DNA of 11,149 nucleotides from Candidatus Equibacterium intestinale (GCA_018064305.1 JAGHVP010000134.1:1-11149); one strand, 5' to 3'. Positions 1 to 8,029 are shown, counted from the first letter of the stretch. Notes: generated by a model from the sequence alone, not told the origin. Numbers and translations: made by a program.

Positions 1-2088
1 AAGATATTCATATATTTCCCTCTCCTTACCATGGGTATTATGAGTAAGGAATACAGCGGCGGTTCGATATCGCTCCTTTACTCGTCGCCGGTTTCCAACC
101 GTAAGATCGTATGGGGAAAATATCTTGCACTTGTGGTATTCAGCCTTTCATTCCTTGCAATCCTGTCTCTCTTCACCCTGACCAGCATTGCACTGGTACC
201 GCACCTCGATCTGGGTATGGTGCTGGCAGGCCTGCTTGGATTCTTCCTCCTGTGCTGTGCATATTCTGCAATCGGCCTCTTCATGTCATGCCTCACAAGC
301 TATCAGGTAGTTGCTGCAATCGGTACTTTCGCAGTGCTGGCAGTGCTCAACAATGTGGGCAACATCGGTCAGGAGTATCCTCTTGTAAGGGAAATAACAT
401 ACTGGCTCTCAATCAACGGCAGAACTTCCAACTTTGTACGCGGACTCATCAACAGTGAGGATGTGATATACTTCATCGTAATCATCGCGATGTTCATTGC
501 TCTCACTCTTACAAAGCTTCACTTCGACAGAACTAAGAAGGGATCGCTTGTAAAAGTGGCAAGATATGTGGCAATCATTGCAGTGGCATGCGCTATCGGT
601 TACGTAAGTTCACGCCCCAAGATGATGGCATACGCCGACCTTACCCGCGGCAAGACCAATACCCTTACTCCTGCAAGCCAGGAAATCATGAAGAAGCTTG
701 ACGGCCCGATGACCATCACAACCTACGTGAACCTGATGGACAATAACTTCTTCTATGCTGTTCCCAGGCAGTTCAAGACCGACTCGAAGATCTTCACCCA
801 GTATCAGAGGTTCAAACCTGAGCTCGAGCTCAAGTATGTATATTATTACCACGACTGTGACAACAAGGATCTTGACATTCGATTCCCCAACAACAAAGAC
901 CTTGAATACAGGGCACAGGTGCTGGCGAAAGGTTACAGGATGAAGCTTGAAAAATTCCTGACACCCAGCCAGATTGACAGCCTTGTTGATCTTTCCGGTG
1001 AAGAGTATTACCTTACCCGTGAAATCAGCTACAACGGAAAGAAGAGCTACGTGAGAATGTTCGAAGATATGCAGAGATATCCCAGCGAGGCCGAGATTTC
1101 GGCTGCTATGAGAAGGCTCACCGATGATGTTCCTCCCGTAATCGCCTTTGCCAGCGGTAACGGTGAAAGAAGCATCTACAAGAAAGGTGACCGCGACTTC
1201 TATACCTTCGGCCGCAACATCACCATGCGTTCGGCTCTTGTAAACCAGGGCTTTGACAATGCAGAACTTGACCTCAATGCCGTCGACAGCATCCCTTCGA
1301 GCTATCTGGCACTTGTCCTGGGTGACCCCCAGACACCATACACAGAGCATGAGCTGGCTGTAATCAAAGATTATATCGCACGTGGCGGTGACGTGATTGT
1401 GGCAGCAGGTGAAAACAGCCGTGACTTCCTCAACCCCGTCATAGCCGAGCTCGGTCTTGTGTTTGACGAAGGTGTCATTGTGAAGGAAGACGAACAGCAC
1501 GCTCCCGAGCTGCTTGTGTGCGACTTCTCTCCCGCAGCATCTAACATGTCAGGTATGTTCTCATATCTTTCTGCAGAAGGATACCAGGTCACAAGCCCCA
1601 GGACAATACCTATCGCACAGTTTGAAGACAAAGGATATCAGTTCATCCCCGTGTTCAACACAGACAGCACCGGATGCTGGATCGAGAAGACTGTTACCGA
1701 CTTCATAGACGATGTTCCCGTATACGAGCCTGAAATAGGTGATATGGAGTGGAACAACCAGCCCCTTATGGTTGGAGCAGTGAAGCAGGTGGGCGACAAG
1801 CTCCAGAAGATATCTGTCCTGAGTAATGCCGAGTGCATTTCGAACGGTGAATTCGGAATGAGCAGAAAGGATATCAGCGCTGCCAACTTCTACCTCATAC
1901 TTGAGAGTGTGAGATGGTTCACCGACGGTCAGTATCCTGTCAATGTAGGGCGTCCCCGTGGAATCGACAACGAGATCAGAGCCAACTACGACCAGCTGCC
2001 CTGGTTCAAGCTGGTCTTTGTATGGATGCTTCCGATCATCCTTGCAGCCCTTGGTGCATGGATATGCATCAAGAGACAGAAAGAGTAG
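1..2088 (+). CDS. GldF/GldG-like ABC transporter permease-auxiliary fusion, 5' partial
   Basis: The frame is open from base 1, so the true start lies upstream; an internal ATG at 31 is not a convincing start because the preceding codons (KIFIYFPLLT) continue the membrane-protein pattern. Numbering from that ATG, residues 1-195 look like an ABC-2 type permease: the SKEYSGGSISLLYSSPVS stretch typical of GldF-like permeases, then hydrophobic segments near 31-56, 62-86, 91-108, 145-163 and 177-193. From about residue 200 (DLTRGKTNTLTP) the protein switches to a GldG-like extracytoplasmic domain (ABC_transp_aux type), and it ends with one membrane helix near 661-680 and a basic tail (KRQKE). Fused proteins of this kind are commonly named Gldg family in Bacteroidales. 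The partner ATPase (GldA-like) would be expected upstream, outside the window. The substrate is unknown. The family link to gliding comes from Flavobacteriia; gliding here is not implied. Confidence 0.88.
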   Translation, partial: KIFIYFPLLTMGIMSKEYSGGSISLLYSSPVSNRKIVWGKYLALVVFSLSFLAILSLFTLTSIALVPHLDLGMVLAGLLGFFLLCCAYSAIGLFMSCLTSYQVVAAIGTFAVLAVLNNVGNIGQEYPLVREITYWLSINGRTSNFVRGLINSEDVIYFIVIIAMFIALTLTKLHFDRTKKGSLVKVARYVAIIAVACAIGYVSSRPKMMAYADLTRGKTNTLTPASQEIMKKLDGPMTITTYVNLMDNNFFYAVPRQFKTDSKIFTQYQRFKPELELKYVYYYHDCDNKDLDIRFPNNKDLEYRAQVLAKGYRMKLEKFLTPSQIDSLVDLSGEEYYLTREISYNGKKSYVRMFEDMQRYPSEAEISAAMRRLTDDVPPVIAFASGNGERSIYKKGDRDFYTFGRNITMRSALVNQGFDNAELDLNAVDSIPSSYLALVLGDPQTPYTEHELAVIKDYIARGGDVIVAAGENSRDFLNPVIAELGLVFDEGVIVKEDEQHAPELLVCDFSPAASNMSGMFSYLSAEGYQVTSPRTIPIAQFEDKGYQFIPVFNTDSTGCWIEKTVTDFIDDVPVYEPEIGDMEWNNQPLMVGAVKQVGDKLQKISVLSNAECISNGEFGMSRKDISAANFYLILESVRWFTDGQYPVNVGRPRGIDNEIRANYDQLPWFKLVFVWMLPIILAALGAWICIKRQKE

Positions 2089-2109
2089 CAACTGACTTAC
2101 TTCATAGAG

Positions 2110-2138
2110 TGCCCCGGTTATTTATCGGGGCATTTTTT
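2110..2138 (+). terminator. Rho-independent terminator after the ABC fusion gene
   Basis: A 7-bp GC-rich stem (TGCCCCG at 2110-2116 with CGGGGCA at 2126-2132) and a 9-base loop are followed directly by a run of six T. It lies 21 bases past the TAG stop of the ABC fusion gene and separates it from the cutC unit. Confidence 0.9.
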
Positions 2139-2140
2139 AT

Positions 2141-2148
2141 TATATTTG
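2141..2148 (+). promoter_or_regulatory. Probable Bacteroidota -7 box of cutC
   Basis: TATATTTG matches the Bacteroidota sigma-ABfr -7 consensus TAnnTTTG exactly. Only four bases separate it from the ATG of cutC at 2153, so transcription would begin at or very near the start codon and give a leaderless or nearly leaderless message. The -33 position (about 2118-2121) falls in the loop of the upstream terminator and reads TTAT rather than TTTG, which is a weak match. Seen: the exact -7 match. Inferred: that it is used. Confidence 0.5.
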
Positions 2149-2152
2149 TCTT

Positions 2153-2767
2153 ATGATCATAGAACGGTGCTGCATATCGGCCGCCCAGGTGCGTGAGGCT
2201 CGTGAGGCTGGTGCTTCAAGGGCCGAGCTGTGCCAGGACTTGTCAGTGGGCGGAGTCACCCCTTCTGAAGAGGAGGTGGTTGCTGCCGTTGCCACCGGTC
2301 TTCCCGTGAATGTGCTCATAAGGCCCCGCGGTGGTGATTTCATCTATAACGAAGATGAGGTCGCTGCAATGGAGAAGAGCATTGCATTCTGCCGTTCGGC
2401 CGGAGTGAACGGGGTGGTCATAGGCGCGCTGGATGCTTCCGGCAATGTGGATATGGCTGTCATGCGCAGGCTTATGGCCGCTTCGAATGGGTTGAGTGTG
2501 ACATTCCACAGAGCGTTTGATGAAACTGCCAGCCCGTTCCGCGCACTTGAAGAGATTATCACACTGGGTTGTGACAGAATCCTGACTTCAGGCCAGTGTC
2601 CCACTGCCGTTGAAGGGGCCGGGCTGCTTGCCGCACTTGTTCGAAAGGCGGCCGGCCGCATCATCATAATGCCCGGATCAGGTGTTTCTCCCGATAATAT
2701 CGATGCCCTTGCCCGTGCCACAGGCGCAACAGAGTTTCATGGCACAAGGCTGGGAATCTTGAAATGA
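2153..2767 (+). CDS. cutC: CutC family protein (copper homeostasis family), C-terminally short
   Basis: This 204-residue TIM-barrel protein carries the CutC signatures in order: IERCCIS at the N terminus (beta 1), AELCQDLSVGGVTPS (25-38), the RPRGGDF loop (57-63), GNVDM (97-101), FHRAFDE (118-124), ILTSGQ (143-148) and PGSGV (174-178). The start at 2153 is supported because CutC proteins begin within a few residues of this beta strand. The family was linked to copper tolerance in E. coli, but its molecular role is disputed and no reaction is established. The protein stops soon after EFHG (194-197), where E. coli CutC (about 248 residues) continues for roughly 40 more, so the last strand and helix of the barrel appear to be missing. 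The stop codon overlaps the next gene's start as ATGA, so the two are likely translationally coupled. Confidence 0.9.
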   Translation: MIIERCCISAAQVREAREAGASRAELCQDLSVGGVTPSEEEVVAAVATGLPVNVLIRPRGGDFIYNEDEVAAMEKSIAFCRSAGVNGVVIGALDASGNVDMAVMRRLMAASNGLSVTFHRAFDETASPFRALEEIITLGCDRILTSGQCPTAVEGAGLLAALVRKAAGRIIIMPGSGVSPDNIDALARATGATEFHGTRLGILK

Positions 2768-5067
2768 CACACAATATGCAAAAACGCAGATTTTCTTTCC
2801 TTTTGATTTCCCTGGCTGCAATGATTCTTGCGGCAGGCTGCGCAAAGACCGACTATGTCCAGTTCCTCTATGACTCAATGCCGCTTTCAGACAGCCTTGT
2901 GCATCCGCGCAGCTATTGGGAGGCCAATGTGGCAAAGACTCTTGAAGTCCGCAATAAGATGGGATGGGATGTCCCGGAAAGGGAGTTCCGCCACTTTGTG
3001 CTGCCGTTGAGGGTCAACAACGAGAATCTCGATGATTTCCGCACTGTATATGCCGACAGCATCTGCGCCCGTGTCAGCGGAATGACTATGGAGCAGGCAG
3101 CGCTTGAAATCAACCACTGGTGCCACGAGCGTGCCACCTACAAGCCTTCGGACGGCCGTACGCTCGGCCCTATGGCATTGATACGCTCAGGGCTGGGGCG
3201 CTGCGGCGAGGAATCTGTGCTTGCTGTTTCCGCACTCAGGGCCGCCGGAATCCCGGCGCGCCAGGTCTACACTCCGCGTTGGGCGCATACCGACGACAAT
3301 CACGCCTGGGTGGAGGTTTTCGTAGATGGTAAGTGGCATTTCATGGGGGCATGCGAGCCCGAACCGGTACTTGACCTTGGTTGGTTCAACTCTTCGGTGT
3401 CGCGCGCTATGCTGCTGCATACCAAGGCGTTCGGAAACTATGACGGCCCCGAAGACGTCATTTCAAAGACAAAATGCTACACTGAAATAAATGTCATCCG
3501 CAACTATATTCCTACCCGTCGTACAACTGTCACGGTGGTCGATGAGGAAGGTAATCCTGTAGAAGGAGCCAGAGTCGAGTTCAAGATATACAACTATGCC
3601 GAATTCTATCCCGTAGCCAGATATACGTCCGATGCTTCGGGCAACGCTTCGCTTGACACGGGTCTCGGAGATATTGTGATATGGGCCTCGAAGGGTGACA
3701 GATACGGAATGGCTGTGGCTTCTGCCGAAAGCGGGAAGGTGGTCCTCGACCATACTTTCGGCGATGTGTGCTCGTTCGACCTGGATATCGTTCCTCCTGT
3801 CGAGAATCCGCTTCCATCCGCCGCCACTCCTGCACAACTAGAAGAAAATGCCGCCCGCCTTGCCGCTGAGGATGCGATGCGTGCCAGGTTTGAACATCCA
3901 CGCCTGGAGGCTCCGGAACTCTATCTTTCCGACAAAGATGCTATTGATGCCACCCAGGAGGTGATAGATGATGCTCTTGAAGGGAAGACTTCGGATGACA
4001 GATATGTGGTGTGCCCGCGCATCGAACTGGAAATGCTGATGCCATACCGCCGTGAGATACTTGCGTCAGGCATCGGAACCCGGCTGCATTCACCTTCGGA
4101 AGTTGCAGACTGGGTAAGGGACAGTATCTCTGTGGTCAGCTGGAACATCACGCAGGGACTCAGGATTCCGCCGGTTGCTGTGTGGCGTGGCAGGGTGGCC
4201 GATTTCCGTTCACGCGACATATTCTTCGTGGCCCTGTGCCGGTCACTTGGCTATCCGGCCCGCTATGACGGGGTTACTTCTATGCCGCAGTACCGCGACG
4301 GTGATGAGTGGATTACCGTGGATTTTGGGAAAGGTGTGGAATCGGCCGCTGCAACCGGCACTGTCAGGCTGCGCACTGCCGGAGCAGGTCCGGTGAAGAT
4401 GCCGCAGTATTATTATCAGTACACATTCTCCAAGGTGGCCGACGGCACATGCGCCCTGTGCGAATATCCTGAAAACGGCCCGGCACCTGACAAGTATGAC
4501 CTTGAGGAAGGATATTATATGATGACCAGCGGCACCAGGCTTGCCGATGGAAGTGTGCTGGCACATGTTGAGATGTTCAATGTGGAGGCCGGAAGTGAGA
4601 ATGAGATACCCCTTGTGCTGCGCAGCGGATCGGATGCCCCGGCTGTACTGGGAAGCATCGATGCCGAGCACAAGTTCCTGCCAGACGGGGCATCAGATCC
4701 TGTCTCGATACTTTCGGCAACAGGCAGGGGCTTTTTCCTGATATGCGTGATGGGTACTTACGACGAGCCTACAATCCACGCAAAGGGGCAGTTGTCAGAC
4801 CTTGCCCAACTGATCAACGAATGGGGGCGTCCGGCTGTTATCCTTGGGCAGGCACGTCCGGAAGGGCTGGATAATGCAGTGTATGGCACAGACCCTGACG
4901 GTAGCGTGTTCAAGATGCTTGCAGATGGGGTGGATGCCGGCAATGCCAGGCTTCCTCTGATTGCAGTGGCCGACAGCTTCGGCCGCGTGGTGTATTTCTC
5001 GCAGGGATACAATACCTCGCTTAACAGCCAGCTTACAAAGGTGCTTCGTTCTGATGCCCTGAAATAA
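2764..5067 (+). CDS. Transglutaminase-domain lipoprotein, multi-domain
   Basis: This 767-residue exported protein has a basic N terminus, a hydrophobic stretch and a lipobox-like LAAGC with Cys26, so a lipid anchor is likely. Residues about 105-200 form a transglutaminase/protease-like core: Cys147 in GRCGEES, His180 in DDNHAW, and an acidic residue in ACEPEP (E198) as probable third member. Residues about 252-335 look like an Ig-like or carboxypeptidase-regulatory-like beta domain (VTVVDEEGNPVEGARVEF). Residues about 440-522 resemble a second, degenerate transglutaminase core (DIFFVALCRSLGYPAR) with no Cys at the catalytic place. The last 110 residues look thioredoxin-like in layout, without a CXXC motif. 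The start at 2764 overlaps the cutC stop as ATGA; Met5 (2776) would give a tidier signal peptide. Such domains often act as peptidases or crosslinkers on peptides or cell-wall fragments; the substrate here is unknown. Confidence 0.85.
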   Translation: MTHNMQKRRFSFLLISLAAMILAAGCAKTDYVQFLYDSMPLSDSLVHPRSYWEANVAKTLEVRNKMGWDVPEREFRHFVLPLRVNNENLDDFRTVYADSICARVSGMTMEQAALEINHWCHERATYKPSDGRTLGPMALIRSGLGRCGEESVLAVSALRAAGIPARQVYTPRWAHTDDNHAWVEVFVDGKWHFMGACEPEPVLDLGWFNSSVSRAMLLHTKAFGNYDGPEDVISKTKCYTEINVIRNYIPTRRTTVTVVDEEGNPVEGARVEFKIYNYAEFYPVARYTSDASGNASLDTGLGDIVIWASKGDRYGMAVASAESGKVVLDHTFGDVCSFDLDIVPPVENPLPSAATPAQLEENAARLAAEDAMRARFEHPRLEAPELYLSDKDAIDATQEVIDDALEGKTSDDRYVVCPRIELEMLMPYRREILASGIGTRLHSPSEVADWVRDSISVVSWNITQGLRIPPVAVWRGRVADFRSRDIFFVALCRSLGYPARYDGVTSMPQYRDGDEWITVDFGKGVESAAATGTVRLRTAGAGPVKMPQYYYQYTFSKVADGTCALCEYPENGPAPDKYDLEEGYYMMTSGTRLADGSVLAHVEMFNVEAGSENEIPLVLRSGSDAPAVLGSIDAEHKFLPDGASDPVSILSATGRGFFLICVMGTYDEPTIHAKGQLSDLAQLINEWGRPAVILGQARPEGLDNAVYGTDPDGSVFKMLADGVDAGNARLPLIAVADSFGRVVYFSQGYNTSLNSQLTKVLRSDALK

Positions 5068-5071
5068 AAGA

Positions 5072-5100
5072 AAAGAGCCCGGTGCTGTGCCGGACTCTTT
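5072..5100. terminator. Bidirectional terminator between convergent genes
   Basis: The hairpin pairs AAAGAG (5072-5077) with CTCTTT (5095-5100), has one C/A mismatch, then CCGG with CCGG around a 7-base loop. On the minus strand, serving pgi, it is followed by a U-rich tract (TTTTCTTTTA). On the plus strand, serving the transglutaminase gene, the T tract is short, so it is stronger for pgi. Confidence 0.82.
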
Positions 5101-5128
5101 CACAATTGAATTATCTGATTGGAGTTTC

Positions 5129-6460
5129 TTACAGTCTCTTTTTCAGCTCTGCTGCAAGCTCTTCGTAGCCGGGCTTGCCAAGAAGTGCGAACATGTTTTT
5201 CTTATATGCCTCGACGCCGGGCTGGTTGAACGGGTTCACGCCAAGCACATAGCCGCTGATGCCGCAGGCTTTCTCGAAGAAATAGAACAGACCGCCGAGG
5301 TGATACTCGTCAAGAGTGTCGAACTCGATGCCGATCTGAGGTACACCGCCGTCGATATGGGCCATGATAGTGGCAAGCATCGCGCTGGTGTTGCACTCTT
5401 CGATGCGTTTTCCTGCAAGGAAGTTGAGGCCGTCAAGGTTCTCTTTGTCTGAAGGTACTGCAAGCGAGCGGTTGCATTTCCTTACATAGAGCACTGTCTC
5501 GAACAGAGTGCGCTCGCCCTGCTGGATGTACTGGCCCATAGAGTGGAGGTCTGTGGTGTTGCTTACAGAAGCGGGGAAGATGCCTTTGCCGTCTTTGCCT
5601 TCGCTCTCACCGTAGAGCTGTTTCCACCATTCGGAAACATAGAGGAGCTTGGGGTTGTAGTTTACCAGGATTTCGGTCTTCTTGCCTGCATCATAAAGCA
5701 TGTTGCGGAGTGCTGCATACTGGATGGCGGGGTTCTCTGCGCTGCGCTGGCTGCAGATCTTCTCCATATCCTGCGCGCCCTGCACCATCTTGTCGATGTC
5801 GAATCCTGCAAGTGCGATGGGAAGCAGACCTACCGGAGTGAGCACTGAGTAGCGTCCGCCGATGTTGTCTTCAATCACAAATGAAGTGTAGCCTTCTGCA
5901 TTCGAGAGGGTCTTGAGTGCGCCGCGGGCCTTGTCGGTTACAGCTACGATGCGCTCTGCAGCCTCTTTCACGCCGTATTTCTGCTCGATGAACTGCTTTA
6001 CAAGGCGGAAAGCCACTGCGGGCTCTGTGGTTGTGCCTGATTTTGAAATCACCACTGCTGCAACATTCTTGATCTGCATCAGGTCCATCAGCTCTGCCAT
6101 ATAGTCTTCGCTGAGGTTGTTGCCTGCAAACACCACCTGAGGACCTTTCTGCCCGATGTTGAGTGCAAAATTGTGGCTGAGGGCTGCAATGGCTGCCTTT
6201 GCGCCGAGGTAAGAACCGCCGATGCCGATAACTACCACGAGGTCGACGTCCTTTTTGTTCCATCTCTCCACAACTTCTTTATATTGTGCCAGAATGTCGC
6301 TTGTAATGGTTGAGGGGAGGCGGTTCCATCCGAGGAAATCGTTGCCTGCACCTTTTTCGCTCTCGAGAGTGTCAAATCCCTGGAAAGCCTTCTCGATGTA
6401 CTGCTGATACTGTGCTTCGCTTGCGAAAGCGCTGCATCCGCTTCTGTCAATTGTAATCAT
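5129..6460 (-). CDS. pgi: Glucose-6-phosphate isomerase
   Basis: This cytoplasmic glycolysis/gluconeogenesis enzyme interconverts glucose 6-phosphate and fructose 6-phosphate. At 443 residues it matches the short bacterial form (the E. coli enzyme is about 550). Diagnostic elements: GGSYLGAKA (81-89), the phosphate-binding SKSGTTTE (139-146), signature 1 DNIGGRYSVLTPVG with Arg203 (198-211), catalytic Glu285 in YGESEGK, His306 in DLHSMGQ, and signature 2 ending FNQPGVEAYK with Lys420. No key residue is missing. The ATG at 6460 fits the family N terminus. It lies 17 bases after the stop of the outer membrane barrel gene and has no visible promoter in that gap, so it is probably read from the barrel's promoter, although an internal promoter within the barrel gene cannot be excluded. 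Confidence 0.97.
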   Translation of the reverse strand: MITIDRSGCSAFASEAQYQQYIEKAFQGFDTLESEKGAGNDFLGWNRLPSTITSDILAQYKEVVERWNKKDVDLVVVIGIGGSYLGAKAAIAALSHNFALNIGQKGPQVVFAGNNLSEDYMAELMDLMQIKNVAAVVISKSGTTTEPAVAFRLVKQFIEQKYGVKEAAERIVAVTDKARGALKTLSNAEGYTSFVIEDNIGGRYSVLTPVGLLPIALAGFDIDKMVQGAQDMEKICSQRSAENPAIQYAALRNMLYDAGKKTEILVNYNPKLLYVSEWWKQLYGESEGKDGKGIFPASVSNTTDLHSMGQYIQQGERTLFETVLYVRKCNRSLAVPSDKENLDGLNFLAGKRIEECNTSAMLATIMAHIDGGVPQIGIEFDTLDEYHLGGLFYFFEKACGISGYVLGVNPFNQPGVEAYKKNMFALLGKPGYEELAAELKKRL

Positions 6461-6477
6461 TTCTTTGTTTTAATATG

Positions 6478-7770
6478 TTAGAATATATAGTTGAGTCCGA
6501 TTGCCATTCCGCCGGGGCCGTCCTGTTTGTTGAGAGGCTGACCTTTCTCTGCAGAGATGATGAAGTTGTGGTTCATCACAATCTTGAGACCTGCGCCGAC
6601 ACTTGAGTGGAGCTTTGCCGTCTCTTCGCCGAGGTTGGTGAGAGCCACGCCGTTGTGCTCATATTCGTCGGTGATGATACCCATGTCGAAGAAAGGGTTG
6701 GTGGCAACATACCAGTGCTGGTTGATGAAGTCGAAGCTGACCAGCTTGATGCGCAGCTCCATGTTGCTCCATGCATAGCCGTTGGCGTTGATGCGGTTGC
6801 GGAGTGTTCCGCGTACTGTGTTCTTGCTGCCGAGGCCTTCGCTGGTGATCTGTTTCAGATACATTGTAGGAATGTTGGAGAGGGCGTAGAAGGGCATTTC
6901 TCCGTGAGCAAGTCCCTGGTATGCCAGATGGTATGCAAACACCAGCTTGTCGCTTGCCAGAGGCACGTACTGGCGCCAGTGGGCGATTGCCCTGGTGTAG
7001 TGGTATCCTGTTCCGAATATATCGGGCGATGATGTGCCGTACAGCTCGGCCCAGATGCCTCTTGTAGGAGCAGCCTCTATGTCGCGGGTGTCATATACGA
7101 TACCGTATTTGACCTCGATGTGCCTGCCGCCGTCGGCTTCGTTGCGTGAAATCACGCCAGCGTTCACATACTGGCCGTAAAGTGTCTGTGAGATATCGAC
7201 GTTCTCGGCGTCTGTGGCGCCTGTCTTATAGTCCCAGAAGGTGAGGCCGGCAGCCCATCTCAAACCAGAGCCCTTGATGATCTCGCCCTGGAAGTCGGCA
7301 AGTGCGCGGAATGTGTTGCGGCGCATGAAATAGAAGCTGTTCGGAGCATCGTAGTCAAACTTGCTCTCATATCCGTTGAATCCGTAGAAAGAATACTTTC
7401 CGTCGGGCTGGTATGTGACAGCTGATGTGACGCGGATTCCCGGAATCAGATATTTTGAATCATAAAATACGTGGAAGGTGCTCATGCCCTTGGTGTAGGT
7501 TGAAATCTCCACATTGAATTTATGGTAGTAACCGGGATACTGCTTGCCGTCGCTGTAGCAGTAGATGTCGCAGAGGGCGCCATACTGCAGACCGAGGTCG
7601 CTGCTGTAGCTTACAGCAGGGAGGAAACCGAAATTCCATCCGGTCTTCGGCTGTGTCTTCTTACTTTCTTTATTGATTTCCTGTGAGTTGGCGGGTCCGT
7701 TGCCCTCCTGGGCCTGCATTGACACTGCAAACAGGGCAGAGGCAATGATGAGAGTGAAGATTCTTTTCAT
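6478..7770 (-). CDS. POTRA-less Omp85-family (BamA/TamA-like) outer membrane beta-barrel
   Basis: The ATG at 7770 is chosen because it begins a clean signal peptide (MKRIFTLIIASALFAVSMQA); the frame runs five codons further up only to a TTG. The mature part, about 410 residues, alternates polar and aromatic residues like a beta-barrel and ends in Phe430. Two Omp85 marks are present: the YDTRDIEAAPTRG stretch (226-238) and the loop-6 VRG motif (NTVRGTLRNR, 317-326), the latter with Thr where Tyr or Phe usually follows. Only about 25 residues separate the signal peptide from the first barrel strand, so there are no POTRA domains. Related Bacteroidales proteins are called BamA/TamA family or surface antigen proteins; their client or cargo is unknown. 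It is the first gene of a probable operon with pgi. Confidence 0.85.
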   Translation of the reverse strand: MKRIFTLIIASALFAVSMQAQEGNGPANSQEINKESKKTQPKTGWNFGFLPAVSYSSDLGLQYGALCDIYCYSDGKQYPGYYHKFNVEISTYTKGMSTFHVFYDSKYLIPGIRVTSAVTYQPDGKYSFYGFNGYESKFDYDAPNSFYFMRRNTFRALADFQGEIIKGSGLRWAAGLTFWDYKTGATDAENVDISQTLYGQYVNAGVISRNEADGGRHIEVKYGIVYDTRDIEAAPTRGIWAELYGTSSPDIFGTGYHYTRAIAHWRQYVPLASDKLVFAYHLAYQGLAHGEMPFYALSNIPTMYLKQITSEGLGSKNTVRGTLRNRINANGYAWSNMELRIKLVSFDFINQHWYVATNPFFDMGIITDEYEHNGVALTNLGEETAKLHSSVGAGLKIVMNHNFIISAEKGQPLNKQDGPGGMAIGLNYIF

Positions 7771-7793
7771 GATAGTAGTAATCAAAAATCACC

Positions 7794-7801
7794 CAAAGGT
7801 A
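7794..7801 (-). promoter_or_regulatory. -7 box of the Omp85-barrel/pgi operon
   Basis: On the minus strand the site reads TACCTTTG, an exact match to TAnnTTTG, 23 bases upstream of the ATG at 7770. No TTTG lies at 19-21 bases upstream; the nearest one (in TTTGAC) is 25 bases away. The promoter would give a leader of about 15-20 bases. The surrounding AT-rich stretch 7800-7870 is shared with the divergent tRNA promoter. Confidence 0.65.
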
Positions 7802-7846
7802 AAAACTTTTACGAAAATAATAAAGTCAAAAAAAACTTGAAAAAAG

Positions 7847-7877
7847 TTTGGTGTTTCAAAAAAACTGTCTACATTTG
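7847..7877 (+). promoter_or_regulatory. Promoter of tRNA-Leu (TTTG-N19-TACATTTG)
   Basis: TTTG at 7847-7850 and TACATTTG at 7870-7877 are separated by exactly 19 bases, a near-perfect Bacteroidota housekeeping promoter. The mature tRNA begins 15 bases after the -7 box, leaving a very short 5' leader. Confidence 0.88.
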
Positions 7878-7891
7878 CAATCCCAACTCAA

Positions 7892-7977
7892 GCCCAGGTG
7901 GTGAAATTGGTAGACACGCTACTTTGAGGGGGTAGTGCCCGCTTTTGGGCGTGCAAGTTCAAATCTTGTCCTGGGCA
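7892..7977 (+). tRNA. tRNA-Leu(GAG)
   Basis: An 86-base class II tRNA folds completely. The acceptor is GCCCAGG (7892-7898) with CCTGGGC (7970-7976) and discriminator A at 7977. The D stem is GTG/CAC around AAATTGGTAGA. The anticodon stem is CTACT/GGTAG with loop TTGAGGG, giving anticodon GAG at 7926-7928. There is a long variable arm (GCCC...GGGC), and the T stem is GCAAG/CTTGT with loop TTCAAAT. CCA is not encoded, since CAG follows the discriminator. It decodes CUC and CUU. No other tRNA is adjacent. Confidence 0.97.
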
Positions 7978-8000
7978 CAGACAATGCCGCAAGGCAACTG

Positions 8001-8029
8001 AAGAGTTTCTCGAAAGAGAAGCTCTTTTT
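8001..8029 (+). terminator. Possible terminator of tRNA-Leu (P3 hairpin)
   Basis: An 11-bp stem (AAGAGTTTCTC with GAGAAGCTCTT, one T-G pair) closed by a GAAA tetraloop runs into TTTTT at 8025-8029. That is the form of an intrinsic terminator 23 bases past the tRNA. The same hairpin is also one arm of the larger nested fold, so it may end the tRNA transcript, be a structural helix, or both. Confidence 0.6.

Noticed and set aside
610..1500. Long open frame of about 296 codons on the minus strand
   Set aside because: It lies wholly opposite the GldG-like coding region, has no promoter and shows no recognisable protein features; it is a by-product of codon use in the real gene.
2750..2860. Frameshift joining CutC to a lost C-terminal tail
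   Set aside because: The other frames after the cutC stop do not show the usual CutC ending, and the ATGA start leads straight into a convincing signal peptide, so a simple frameshift is not supported.
7771..7785. TTG start adding five residues to the Omp85-type barrel
   Set aside because: The ATG at 7770 gives a standard signal peptide and sits at a suitable distance from the -7 box.
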